A stretch of 64,000 nucleotides of DNA from Rhodospirillaceae bacterium. GTDB taxonomy: Bacteria; Pseudomonadota; Alphaproteobacteria; Bin65. The stretch is from NCBI GenBank assembly GCA_009840595.1, contig VXNK01000095.1, forward strand, positions 36,942-100,941, written 5' to 3'. Shown here in pieces: positions 20,510-28,643 of the stretch. A program made the position numbers and the translations under genes. Below the pieces are notes generated by a model. The model was not told the origin of the DNA, did no database searches, and worked only from the letters and a program-made list of their open reading frames with translations. Each line of letters starts with the position of its first letter. Position 1 is the first letter of the stretch.

Positions 20510-22117
20510 TCAATAAACCTGTATCCTTTCCACAAAAAATTTCCACTTTACTTTTTGGTCTAAATTATTTTTTCCGGCTGAAAAAAAATATCGGTCAGGC
20601 CGAACAATGACGCTCGACAGACCGTTGATGTTGCACCAGCGGGCGAAACGCCCATCGATTTCTCGGAATTCGATGACTTCGTTCGACAGATCGGATAGCG
20701 CGCCTGAATTCACCGCCCAAGCGTCGGACAGAATGACTACCCGCCGCCCCCCCATCCTCCGCCACATATCCTCCATCCCCTCCATCCACCCCTGCGCCTC
20801 CATCCCCGCCGTCACATACAGCCACTCCATCGGCACAAGATCGTCGAGCAGGCGTTTGCTTCCGTCCGGCGCGTAGACTTCGGGCTGGGGCATCAGGGTA
20901 CCGGCGATCTGCTCTTCCCGCGGCACGCCGGGCTCGAAATGGACCAGCCCGGCCTCCAGGTTCGGTATGAATTTCTGGCGCCGAGTCTCCATCCGGCCGG
21001 CCGCCAGGTCTGCCTCCAGCGCAGCATCGCGCGCCCGGGCCTTGTCCATGTCGAGCTCGCCGACGATCTTGCCGAATTCCTTGGCCGCCTCGACCACCGC
21101 GACGACATGGGGCCGCCGCTCGTCGCGGTAGCTGTCGAGCAGCGCTTCGTTGAAGCCGCAGCGCCGGACATGGACCAGCTTCCAGGCCAGATTGGCGGCG
21201 TCGCGGATGCCAGAGCACAGGCCCTGGCCGAGGAAGGGCGGCGTCTGGTGCACCGCGTCGCCGGCGAGGATCACCCGCCCCTTGCGCCATTCCCGCCCGA
21301 CCCGGGCGGCGAAGCGGTAGGTCGCGCTGCGCCAGATCTTCACCGCGTCGACATCGACCAGGTCGGCGAGCGCCGCGCGCACCCGCGCCGGATCCTCGAA
21401 CTCGGCCGGCGTCTCGCCCGGCATGACCTTGAGCTCCCAGCGCCGCAGTTTGCCCGGCCCCGGAATGAAGGTCGCCGGCCGCCAGGGCCGGCAGAACTGC
21501 GTGCCCTTGGCCGGGAGCACGGTCTCGCGCTGCTGCAGGGTATCGACCACCAGCCAGGTCTCGTCGAAGCCGAGATCGTCGAGCGGCAGGCCGAGCGCCT
21601 CGCGCACCCCGCTGTTCGCGCCGTCGCAGCCGACCAGGAAGTCGCCGGTCACCGTCTCGGTCCCGCCGCTCTCCGGGTCCAGGATGTCGACCTCGACCCG
21701 GTCGCCGGTATCGCGGAACCCTGCGACCGCCCGGCCGAGCATGAGGGTCACGGTCTCGCGCCGTTCGAGTGCCTCGCGCAGCAGCCGCTCCATCTCCGGC
21801 TGGACGAAGGTGAAGGTCGGCGGCCAGCCGAGGTCCCAGGGCGGCGGCAGTGGGTCGAACAGCTTGATGACCTGGCCGTCGATGCCGCGGAAATCGGTGC
21901 CGGGATGGGGCCGGATGCCCTTGGCGAATTCCTCCGCCACGCCGCAGAACTGGAGGACGCGCATGCCCTCCCAGTCGAAGGTGATCGCGCGCGGCTTGTC
22001 GTAGATCTCCCTGTGCTTCTCGGCGATGCAGACGGTGAGCTCGCGCGCCGCCAGCAGGTTGCCCAGCGCCGCGCCGACCGGCCCGCAGCCGGCGATGACG
22101 ACGTCGTAATGGGTCAT
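20510..22117 (-). CDS. FAD-dependent aromatic monooxygenase, MhpA-like, with altered C-terminus
   Basis: 535 aa. GCGPVGAALGNLLAA at the N-terminus, GCDGANSGVREALG near residue 164 and LAGDAVHQTPPFLGQGLCSG near 280 are the three FAD/NAD motifs of class A hydroxylases. Overall similarity is to 3-(3-hydroxyphenyl)propionate hydroxylase. The conserved end VRPDRYFF is followed by a Lys/Phe-rich tail (FSAGKNNLDQKVKWKFF...) encoded by AT-rich DNA of the adjoining island, so the native terminus appears replaced. It is the last gene of the leftward operon beginning at 26115. The phenolic substrate is not known. Confidence 0.85.
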   Translation of the reverse strand: MTHYDVVIAGCGPVGAALGNLLAARELTVCIAEKHREIYDKPRAITFDWEGMRVLQFCGVAEEFAKGIRPHPGTDFRGIDGQVIKLFDPLPPPWDLGWPPTFTFVQPEMERLLREALERRETVTLMLGRAVAGFRDTGDRVEVDILDPESGGTETVTGDFLVGCDGANSGVREALGLPLDDLGFDETWLVVDTLQQRETVLPAKGTQFCRPWRPATFIPGPGKLRRWELKVMPGETPAEFEDPARVRAALADLVDVDAVKIWRSATYRFAARVGREWRKGRVILAGDAVHQTPPFLGQGLCSGIRDAANLAWKLVHVRRCGFNEALLDSYRDERRPHVVAVVEAAKEFGKIVGELDMDKARARDAALEADLAAGRMETRRQKFIPNLEAGLVHFEPGVPREEQIAGTLMPQPEVYAPDGSKRLLDDLVPMEWLYVTAGMEAQGWMEGMEDMWRRMGGRRVVILSDAWAVNSGALSDLSNEVIEFREIDGRFARWCNINGLSSVIVRPDRYFFSAGKNNLDQKVKWKFFVERIQVY

Positions 22118-22135
22118 CGCCGGGCCCCGGCCCCC

Positions 22136-23392
22136 TCAGTCATGTCCATGGCTGTACCCATCGTCTCCGCCGTGCGACCGCCGGTAATGCTGGCGCAGCA
22201 GGTCGATGCCGTAGTCGTTGCCGTTGGGCGTGCGCACGATGGTGTGGACGTGGAACTTCGCCGGCTCCCGGTTGGTCAGGAAGACGCCGCTGTGCATGTC
22301 GAACTCGATGAACAGCACCGGACTCTGGATGCGGTAGTAGAAGGCGTCGGCCTCGCCCGTGCCGCCGATCCAGCAGAAATGCGTTTCGGCCAGATGGCGC
22401 TCGAACTCCTCCAGGCGTGCCTGGCGCGGGCCGTCCGGAACCATCGAGAGATATTCGTCGGCGAGGTCGGTCAGCATGAGGCGCTGCCGGGCGTCCATCC
22501 GCGTCGCCTCCAGCCCCTCGTAGGGCACGATGCGGTTGTCCCGGTAGGCACCGCCCAGATGCATGTGGTCGGCAAAGTGGCGCCGGCCTGCCGGCAAACC
22601 GTCACCGAGGATCGACCGGCCGACGATCGCCCGCTCCCGCTGCGCCGGCGGCAGGGCGTTCATCAGCTCGAGACCGCGCCGCTCGTGGTCCTGAAACAGC
22701 CGCAGGCCGGCATGGCGCCCCGTATCGGCATGGGCGACCTCGGCGCCGAGGAAACAGGGCGTCAGCACCATCTGTCCGCCGAGCGCCAGGCAGTTGAGCG
22801 ACAGGTGATGGCCGAACAGTTGCCAGCCCCAGGGATTCTCGCTCGAAGGTTCGCCGAACAGGCAGAAGGTGTAGCTCCATTGGTTCAGCACGCCCGGCGC
22901 GCCGAGCACCTCGCCGAGGAAGGCGTTGAGGCGCATGACGCCCTCGCTTGCCACATAGCCGGCGTCGCTCAGGCTCGCGCGCACCACCGCCATGGCCAGG
23001 GCGCGCACCGGCGCGGCGGCCGTCTCCAGGCGCAGGCCGTGCTCCTCGACCAGCATCTCGGTGTTCTGCCACTTGTGCCACAGGGGCGAGCCGACCGGAT
23101 GGAGCGCCCGCGTCCGCTCCGCCGGCGTCAGGGCGTCGATCAGGCGCCAGGCCGTCTCGGCCATCGCCGCGACCGGCGCGCCCTCGGGCTTCAGGGCGAA
23201 CAGGCCCTCGCGCCTGCGGCCGTCATTGGTGAGGCCGTAGAAGGGCTCGTCCGCCAGCGCCGCCCATTCGGCGAACAACTGCCGCGGCCGGGGCGTCGCC
23301 AGCCGCGCGGCGGTATGGTCCTCCGCCGTCGCACCGGCGATCCTGGTTTCGCCGGGGCCGGGGACATACGGGCGATAGTCCAGTTGCGCCAT
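22136..23392 (-). CDS. DUF3500 family protein
   Basis: 418 aa. The conserved DUF3500 signatures are present: FCLFGEPSSENPWGWQLFGH, HLSLNCLALGGQMVLTPCF and the C-terminal FIEFDMHSG. HVHTIVRTPNGNDYG and a His-rich tail (HGGDDGYSHGHD) close the protein. The many conserved His residues suggest a metal site, but the family has no established function. It lies 18 bases upstream of the MhpA-like gene in the same operon, so a role in the same catabolic pathway is inferred. Confidence 0.8.
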   Translation of the reverse strand: MAQLDYRPYVPGPGETRIAGATAEDHTAARLATPRPRQLFAEWAALADEPFYGLTNDGRRREGLFALKPEGAPVAAMAETAWRLIDALTPAERTRALHPVGSPLWHKWQNTEMLVEEHGLRLETAAAPVRALAMAVVRASLSDAGYVASEGVMRLNAFLGEVLGAPGVLNQWSYTFCLFGEPSSENPWGWQLFGHHLSLNCLALGGQMVLTPCFLGAEVAHADTGRHAGLRLFQDHERRGLELMNALPPAQRERAIVGRSILGDGLPAGRRHFADHMHLGGAYRDNRIVPYEGLEATRMDARQRLMLTDLADEYLSMVPDGPRQARLEEFERHLAETHFCWIGGTGEADAFYYRIQSPVLFIEFDMHSGVFLTNREPAKFHVHTIVRTPNGNDYGIDLLRQHYRRSHGGDDGYSHGHD

Positions 23393-23445
23393 TCAGCCCG
23401 AGCCTGACCGCAACGCCGGGAGAATGTACGGCGGCGGGCGGCGAC

Positions 23446-24930
23446 CTACTCCGCCGCCTCCACCGACCCGGCCTCCGCCTCCGGCACGTCGTAGCTGGCC
23501 ATCAGCCGGTCGACGACGGCGCCGAAGTCGTCCCAGGGGGCTTCGCGGTAGTTGTGGTTGCGGATGATGAACGACGCCCCGGCGTAGAATTTCTCGTATT
23601 GCTGTTGGCGGCCGGCGAATTCGCTGCCGACCATGTCCCAGACCAGCTTGAACAGCTTCATGCGTTCGAGCGCCGGCAGTTGCGGGGTCTGCCAGAAGGT
23701 CTCGAACTGCTCGCGGATCTCCGGGTTGTTCATCACGGTGGCGCTCGCCGGCATCTGGAACACGCCGCCGCCGGACAGTTCGCGCAGCTGGTCGATGATC
23801 GCGGAATAGCCTTCCGTGCACCAGTTGAGCGCGGCATACATCATGCGCCGGTTGAAGGTGACGTAGCCGTCCGGCCATTGCTCCGCGGCCTCGATCTGGC
23901 CGTGGATCATGCCGGAGAGGGTGGCTTCGAGCGCTGCCATCCGGCCCAGCACTTCGAGCACCGCCGGCACCTCGATCGCGCCGGTCGCCTGCGCCACCTT
24001 CGAGCACAGGCCGACGATCAGCTCCATCTTCGACCAGTAGCGCACGTTGGACTGGTGGTTGCCGTAGCAGTGCGCCGGCGTCTCGATATAGATGCTGCGC
24101 GCCTTGATGGCGTCGTCCATGACGAACACCTTCTCCCACGGCACGAAGACGTTTTCGCACATCACCATGGAATCGGTTTCGTCGAAGCGCCAGGCGAGCG
24201 GGCCGTCGAACTCGTTGGAGGTGTTGAGGTTGAGCGGCTGGCGCGACCACAGGGTCAGCCCCGGCGCGCCCACCGGCACGGCGCAGGTCACCGCCTGCTT
24301 GACCTGGCTGGGCGCGAGCGGCAGCAGGTTGCCGATCCAGATGTCGTCGCAGAAGACCGCGCTGGTCGCCAGCATCTTCATGCCGCTGATCACGATGCCG
24401 TCGTCGCGCTCGTCGATCACCGAGAGCGTCGGCACCGGCAGGTTCTGGCGCGTATAGAAGTCCGGGTTGCGCGCGGCCTGGGGCGGCAGCACGGCGTAGG
24501 TCGCGTAGACGTCGTTCCTGCGGCAGTGCTCGTAATAGGCGACCAGGTTGGCGCCGAACTTCCAGTCCTCGGTATCGAAGGCGGACGGCAGGGTCGACAT
24601 GCCGGTGACGAAGCCGGAGACATGGTCCGGCGAACGGCCGAACATGCCGTAGGTCATGTCGGCGAGGCCCTTGTGGCATTTCAGGCGCTTGCGCAGGTCG
24701 TCCTTCGATTTCGCGCGCAGATACCAGGTCGAATAGCGCTCGCCGTCCTCCTCGAAGGAATAGGTTTCGAGATTTTCCGGCGCCCGCTTGGCGTCGTACA
24801 TGTCGGCGACGGTCTGCGCCGCGGTCGCGAAGGCCGGATGGGTCGTCACGTCGTCGACCTTCTCGCCGCCGATATAGACGGTCCGGCCGTCGCGCAGCCC
24901 CTCCAGATGCTCCTTGCCGGTTTTCAGCAT
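23446..24930 (-). CDS. 4-hydroxyphenylacetate 3-hydroxylase-type FADH2-dependent monooxygenase
   Basis: 494 aa, HpaB/PvcC/HsaA-like length. HVSGFVTGMSTLPSAF, the flavin-binding GMKMLATSAVFCDDIWIG and NVFVPWEKVFVMDD are characteristic, and the C-terminal four-helix domain includes MNNPEIREQFETFWQTPQ. The family ortho-hydroxylates phenols or opens heteroaromatic rings using FADH2 from a separate reductase. No flavin reductase gene is visible nearby. It is the third gene of the leftward operon. The substrate is unknown. Confidence 0.88.
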   Translation of the reverse strand: MLKTGKEHLEGLRDGRTVYIGGEKVDDVTTHPAFATAAQTVADMYDAKRAPENLETYSFEEDGERYSTWYLRAKSKDDLRKRLKCHKGLADMTYGMFGRSPDHVSGFVTGMSTLPSAFDTEDWKFGANLVAYYEHCRRNDVYATYAVLPPQAARNPDFYTRQNLPVPTLSVIDERDDGIVISGMKMLATSAVFCDDIWIGNLLPLAPSQVKQAVTCAVPVGAPGLTLWSRQPLNLNTSNEFDGPLAWRFDETDSMVMCENVFVPWEKVFVMDDAIKARSIYIETPAHCYGNHQSNVRYWSKMELIVGLCSKVAQATGAIEVPAVLEVLGRMAALEATLSGMIHGQIEAAEQWPDGYVTFNRRMMYAALNWCTEGYSAIIDQLRELSGGGVFQMPASATVMNNPEIREQFETFWQTPQLPALERMKLFKLVWDMVGSEFAGRQQQYEKFYAGASFIIRNHNYREAPWDDFGAVVDRLMASYDVPEAEAGSVEAAE

Positions 24931-25000
24931 GTCGGCCTCCCGCGCCTCTGCGGTACGCCGGGTATCGTCGCGCCCGGCCCGTATACCCGGTCCTTATACC

Positions 25001-25405
25001 CTACGGCGCGCCGTCGAAGGGGTTCGTCTCGTCGTAGTAGTGGATTTCGTAGAGCAGGCAGCCGCCCTCGCTCTTGAACGGGCCGTGATAGACGCCGGGC
25101 GGGCGGCAGGCATAGGTCGGCGCCAGGAAATTCTCGCCGCCCTCGCCCTTCTCGTCGTTGCCGACGGTGAGGTCGCCATGGACCAGATACACCTCTTCCC
25201 AGTGATCGTGGACGAAGGGCACGGTGCTGAAGGCGCCCGGCTGGAAGCGCAGGAACCGGGTCCGGCTGCCGGTCTTGCTGTCCTCGTCGATGTCGCTGGC
25301 GAGGATTTTCTGCTGCACGCCGTCGTCGGTATAGCCGGGCGGCCGTTCCCAGCCGCTGTCCATGTCGAGCGCGAAGAATTCCATGTGCGGTTTGTTGAAC
25401 GGCAC
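25001..25405 (-). CDS. cupin-domain protein
   Basis: 134 aa single cupin. PFVHDHWEEVYLVHGDL is the first metal motif with two His and a Glu, and CRPPGVYHGPF contains the second His. The GTG start at 25405 has an AGGGGAG ribosome-binding site. In an operon with two oxygenases it could be a ring-cleavage type dioxygenase, an isomerase or a sensor; the short single cupin fits all three. Confidence 0.8.
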   Translation of the reverse strand: MPFNKPHMEFFALDMDSGWERPPGYTDDGVQQKILASDIDEDSKTGSRTRFLRFQPGAFSTVPFVHDHWEEVYLVHGDLTVGNDEKGEGGENFLAPTYACRPPGVYHGPFKSEGGCLLYEIHYYDETNPFDGAP

Positions 25406-25425
25406 TCTCCCCTCCCCGGTTATCG

Positions 25426-26115
25426 CTAGCCTTCGACCGGCAGCGGCAGGATCGTGTAACGGTGGCGCAGGCGGCGGCCCAGCACCGGGTCCTCCAGTTC
25501 CATTTCGAACGCGGCGGCCGGGCGGATTTCACCCCTGACCGCCAGAGTGCCGCCGAACATGGCCGCGCCCTCCGGCAGGCCGCCGTAGAGGCCCTGCAGT
25601 TCCGCGGGCGGGCGCATCGCGGCGGCCGTGCCTTCCTGATACAGGCTGCGCCCGCCGTCGTCCTCGATCCACGAGCGCAGAACCAGATCGTCCCAGTGGC
25701 CGGCGACGTCCTCGTAGGGCCAGACCGTTGCGCCGATCGGCTTGGCGCACATCTGCTTGGACAGGGACACGCCGACCGTCTCCGCCTGCCGGTCGGTATG
25801 GTCGGACCCGACGGCGACGTAATGGCGCCCGCCCAGGTTGAGGATGACGGTTTCCGCCTCGCCGCTGGAATGGGGCCCCGAGACCTGGATTTCCGCTGCG
25901 GTCGTGAGCAGGCCTGCCGCGACCCGGTAGAACATCGGCACCGTCTTCGGCCGGGCGATGCCGATCGCCTCCAACTCCGCGATATGGGCTTCCATCGCCT
26001 CGTGGTTGCGGCCGGTCCATCCGGCGATAACCAGTTCGCCGACGGCGCCGGACAGCGGTTCGTCGCCGTTCTTCGTCTGCACCGTCAGATTGAGTTGCGC
26101 GGCGCTCTCGCCCAT
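25426..26115 (-). CDS. DUF2848 family protein (FAH-like)
   Basis: 229 aa. VAVGSDHTDRQAETVGVSLS and SKQMCAKPIGATVWPYEDV, followed by HWDDLVLRSWIEDD, are the conserved blocks of DUF2848, a group distantly related to the fumarylacetoacetate hydrolase fold. The start is the ATG at 26115; the in-frame region further upstream shows no conserved sequence. It is the first gene of the leftward operon. A hydrolase acting on a ring-cleavage product would suit the operon, but this is inference. Confidence 0.8.
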   Translation of the reverse strand: MGESAAQLNLTVQTKNGDEPLSGAVGELVIAGWTGRNHEAMEAHIAELEAIGIARPKTVPMFYRVAAGLLTTAAEIQVSGPHSSGEAETVILNLGGRHYVAVGSDHTDRQAETVGVSLSKQMCAKPIGATVWPYEDVAGHWDDLVLRSWIEDDGGRSLYQEGTAAAMRPPAELQGLYGGLPEGAAMFGGTLAVRGEIRPAAAFEMELEDPVLGRRLRHRYTILPLPVEG

Positions 26116-26447
26116 GCGGCCCCCGGGTTGCGGTTCGTTCCGTCCGGCGCGGCCGGCGGACGCCCATCCTAGCCCGGATATCCCGGCCCCGTCACGGCCT
26201 GCGTCACGGCTTGCGTCGCGTCCGGGACGCACATCCCCCTTGATCGTTCCGGCCGCCGCGGCCCGCAGAGACGCGACTTCGGGTCACCGTGTGAACAATT
26301 TCCTTGTAGGATTGTATGCCTCTATTTTGTTCGCTATGCGGTCGTGCCCCGCTGCCCGAAATGACGGGAACGGGGGAGCGGAAACGGCGGAAAACCGGGC
26401 CGTTTCGGCCGGGCGCTGCGCCATATGCCGCAGTCCGGACCTGGGAG

Positions 26448-26461
26448 ACAGACCGGTCTGT
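26448..26461. promoter_or_regulatory. TetR/NemR-type palindromic operator candidate
   Basis: ACAGACCGGTCTGT is a perfect 14-bp palindrome. Its core AGACCGGTCT is the same as the core of the known NemR operator of the TetR family. It lies 333 bases upstream of the aromatic operon's first ATG. No TetR gene is present in the window. A T-run follows 12 bases later, so a weak terminator is the alternative reading. Confidence 0.4.
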
Positions 26462-26545
26462 TTAGCATGTTTTTTTGCGCCCCGGTTCGCAGAGCGCGGA
26501 GCAGGCATCCCGAACGGAAAGAGACTGCCGGGTCGATAAGCCCGA

Positions 26546-26580
26546 CCGGCCGGACCCAACCGGCCGGACCCAACCGGCCG
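26546..26580. repeat. 14-bp tandem repeat, 2.5 copies
   Basis: The unit CCGGCCGGACCCAA occurs twice perfectly, followed by CCGGCCG. It lies in the non-coding stretch between the aromatic operon and the Fic gene. The function is unknown. Confidence 0.85.
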
Positions 26581-26712
26581 AAAAAGGGGCAGTCGCCGCC
26601 TTGAGCCCGCCGGCCTCCGGGACCGGACTTATGGGCCGCGAAAGGATCGACATTCGGTGTGCTGGGGGCGCCTGCGGGCTGCGACAGGCGCAAATCGGGC
26701 GTTGATAAATCC

Positions 26713-26741
26713 TATATACGGAATATTCCCACTGTTATCAA
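26713..26741 (-). promoter_or_regulatory. leftward sigma-70-like promoter with palindrome in its spacer
   Basis: Read on the minus strand it is TTGATA (26741-26736), a 17-base spacer, and TATATA (26718-26713). The spacer contains the perfect palindrome GGAATATTCC (26720-26729), and TTGATAA/TTATCAA arms at 26702-26708 and 26735-26741 flank the whole element. The first gene in its path is the DUF2848 gene, about 600 bases away, so it would give a long leader. Confidence 0.45.
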
Positions 26742-26896
26742 GATAAAATTGAAATTTTTGGCGAAATATCTACTGCGCGGCTTCTCTCGCCGTTTCCGCA
26801 GGCCGGGTCGGCCAGACGCCGTGCTGCGCACAATCCGCCCTGCCCGCTCCGGCCCGACGGCGCCGTGCAAACCATGACTGCGACGAGACACCCGGA

Positions 26897-28294
26897 CTAA
26901 CCGCGCCACGCCTCCTGCCAGGCGGCAAATTCCGACGGCGTAATGCGATAGCGCGCGATATTGCCGTCGTGCAGGCCGAGAAGTTCCCGTTCGGCGATTT
27001 CGCGAAACCTTCCGCGTTCGGCGTCTTCGATGTGCCGGGCGGCCCAGGCCTCGACCTCGGCGGCGGCCCGCTTCTTGTCCATACAGTCGCGGATGACGGC
27101 GCCGACGAGGTCGCGCAGCGCCGTCCTGTGGCGCATCCGGAAGGGGTCCGGCTCGCCGATGGACTGGCGCACCGCAGCGTATCGGGTGGCGGAGCGCCCG
27201 TAGGCCCAGAGAAACAGATCGCGCAGCAGTTCGGTGCGCCGCAGTTCGTACACGCCGAGTATCGCTTGAATGTACAGGTCGCGCGAAACATCGTCGAACG
27301 ACAGCGGCGAGAGGTTCGCCTTTATGAGCGGAATGTTGGCGGCAAGCCGCGACACCCGCTTGTTGACGTCGTCGAAGGGTTGCAGATACGGGATATGCAC
27401 CATTGCGAAGAAGGCCTGTTCGAACGGGTCTTCAATCTCCGCGGCAGTGGCGAGAATCCGATCGAAGCACTCTTCGATCGACTGCGGCAGTTCCAGCGGG
27501 TGGAAAACCGAACCGCCGATGCCGACGCCGGTGAATCGCAGACGGCCGGGCGCATCCTGATCCGGCAGCAGATTGTCCGCCAGGGCTGCGTGAAGATTGA
27601 AAATCGTATAGCGGTCGAAGCCGATATCGCCCGCCGCATCGACGAGGAATTCGATGGCGGTCTTGTGGTTCAGGATCATCAGGGCTTCGCGCGCGTCCCT
27701 GCCATCCGCTTCCTGGCCGGCTTCGATCAGGCGTACCGTATCGAGGAGCGAGTAGGTGTTGCCTTCCAGCCGGCTCGAATTCCACGAAAGATCGATCAGC
27801 AGCCGGCTCAATATCCGCTTTGCATAGGTGCCGGCGGCCTGTTCGACGACTCCGGACCTGCCGGTTTCGGCAAGCTGCGTGCGCTCCTTTTCGGAGAGAT
27901 AGAAGCTCCGGTTCGGCCGGTAGGTGTCGAGGAAAGACCGGTCATAGCCGACCGGTGTCCGCGCTTCGGGCGGCTGACGGACATAGTCCCGGATTTCGGC
28001 GCCAGACCGGGAAAGCGGCGGCAACACGCTGAGCCGCGGGCTGGCGGTGGGCGGTCCGGCAGGCGCCCGAAGCGACAGCGAGACGACTTTCGGCATCCGA
28101 TATCGCGCCCGGCGGCCTGAACCCTCTCTCGTCAGGCGATCGGCGTCTACAAGAGCCTTCAGGCGGTGTTGCAAGGTCCGGTGCGGCGGCGCATCGTACA
28201 GTGCCTGGGCGATCTCCCGCGCGGTCAAGCCTTCCGGCTCTCGCCGTACGACATCTTCGATTGCCCGCAGGTCTGGTTCCCGATTTCGCTTCAA
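26897..28294 (-). CDS. Fic-fold protein with N-terminal winged helix and degenerate catalytic motif
   Basis: 465 aa. Residues 1-66 look like a winged helix (GLTAREIAQALYD, HRLKALVDADRLTREGSGRR). The inhibitory helix motif is at 173-179 (SSRLEGN), before the core, as in class II Fic proteins. The Fic motif at 305-313 reads QPFDDVNKR: the Phe, acidic residue, Asn, Lys and Arg of the consensus are kept, but the catalytic His is Gln. The C-terminal helical region is about 140 residues. Known Fic enzymes transfer AMP or other groups using that His, so this protein may have another activity or a regulatory role. It is preceded by a repeat array suggesting autoregulation. Confidence 0.8.
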   Translation of the reverse strand: MKRNREPDLRAIEDVVRREPEGLTAREIAQALYDAPPHRTLQHRLKALVDADRLTREGSGRRARYRMPKVVSLSLRAPAGPPTASPRLSVLPPLSRSGAEIRDYVRQPPEARTPVGYDRSFLDTYRPNRSFYLSEKERTQLAETGRSGVVEQAAGTYAKRILSRLLIDLSWNSSRLEGNTYSLLDTVRLIEAGQEADGRDAREALMILNHKTAIEFLVDAAGDIGFDRYTIFNLHAALADNLLPDQDAPGRLRFTGVGIGGSVFHPLELPQSIEECFDRILATAAEIEDPFEQAFFAMVHIPYLQPFDDVNKRVSRLAANIPLIKANLSPLSFDDVSRDLYIQAILGVYELRRTELLRDLFLWAYGRSATRYAAVRQSIGEPDPFRMRHRTALRDLVGAVIRDCMDKKRAAAEVEAWAARHIEDAERGRFREIAERELLGLHDGNIARYRITPSEFAAWQEAWRG

Positions 28295-28643
28295 CGGACA
28301 GCGCCTCAGCCGGATTTCGTGGATTTCCGCGCAATATACTACTTATCGCGCAATTTAATGCCTTTTTGCGCAAATAACAAGTTTGCGCGCAAAAAAACTT
28401 GCGCGTAAAAGCTCTTTATTGCGCGTAAAGCGATGGCCCCGGGGCAGAGTCTCTCAGCCGGCGCTGCCCCGTCAGGGCCTGCGGCGCCTCGATAGGCGCC
28501 CGCAATCGGGCCATCCGGTTTGCCGGACAGTCCGCCAATGTGGCTGGATACCGGCGATAGCAGCTGTTCGCCCGAACCGGCGCCCGCATCGTGGCGGCCG
28601 GGGCCGGCCGTATCCGGCGAGGCCGTTGCGGAACGATAGGGCC
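28295..28643. other. intergenic region between the Fic and GPP34 genes
   Basis: The 137 bases nearest the Fic start hold the repeat array described separately and are AT-rich. From 28431 to 28643 the sequence is GC-rich, and I see no gene or clear signal in it. Confidence 0.6.
28329..28430. repeat. six-copy TTGCGCG-type operator array upstream of the Fic gene
   Basis: GCGCAA or its extended form TTGCGC(G)NAA recurs at 28329, 28348, 28366, 28382, 28399 and 28419, with centre-to-centre steps of about 17-20 bases. TTGCGCAA and TTTGCGCGCAAA are perfect palindromes, and the last two copies read TTGCGCGTAAA. The spacers are AT-rich and differ from each other, so this is a protein-binding array rather than a simple tandem duplication. 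It lies 35 bases upstream of the Fic start codon. The natural candidate ligand is the winged helix of the Fic protein itself. Confidence 0.7.

Larger units (their letters stand above)
26116..26896. other. 781-base stretch without a convincing gene
   Basis: The stretch holds a 14-bp perfect palindrome (26448-26461), a short tandem repeat (26546-26580) and a leftward promoter-like element with an internal palindrome (26713-26741). The last 190 bases are AT-rich. A short rightward frame with CAIC and CLAC pairs is discussed under rejected items. The region could be the control region of the operon starting at 26115. Confidence 0.55.

Noticed and set aside
17281..20600. Prophage or insertion sequence
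   Set aside because: No integrase, transposase, terminal repeats or phage structural genes are present; only composition marks this segment.
26336..26539. 67-codon rightward frame with CAIC and CLAC pairs resembling a zinc ribbon
   Set aside because: The Cys spacing is suggestive, but there is no ribosome-binding site, the frame contains the palindrome and runs into the tandem repeat, and composition does not look coding.
26334..26693. Leftward frame starting just after the promoter-like element at 26713-26741
   Set aside because: It begins with TTG, has no ribosome-binding site and encodes a Pro/Arg-rich sequence without any recognisable pattern.
28329..28430. Plasmid-type origin iterons
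   Set aside because: There is no replication initiator gene nearby and the array sits in a promoter position, so an operator array is the better reading.
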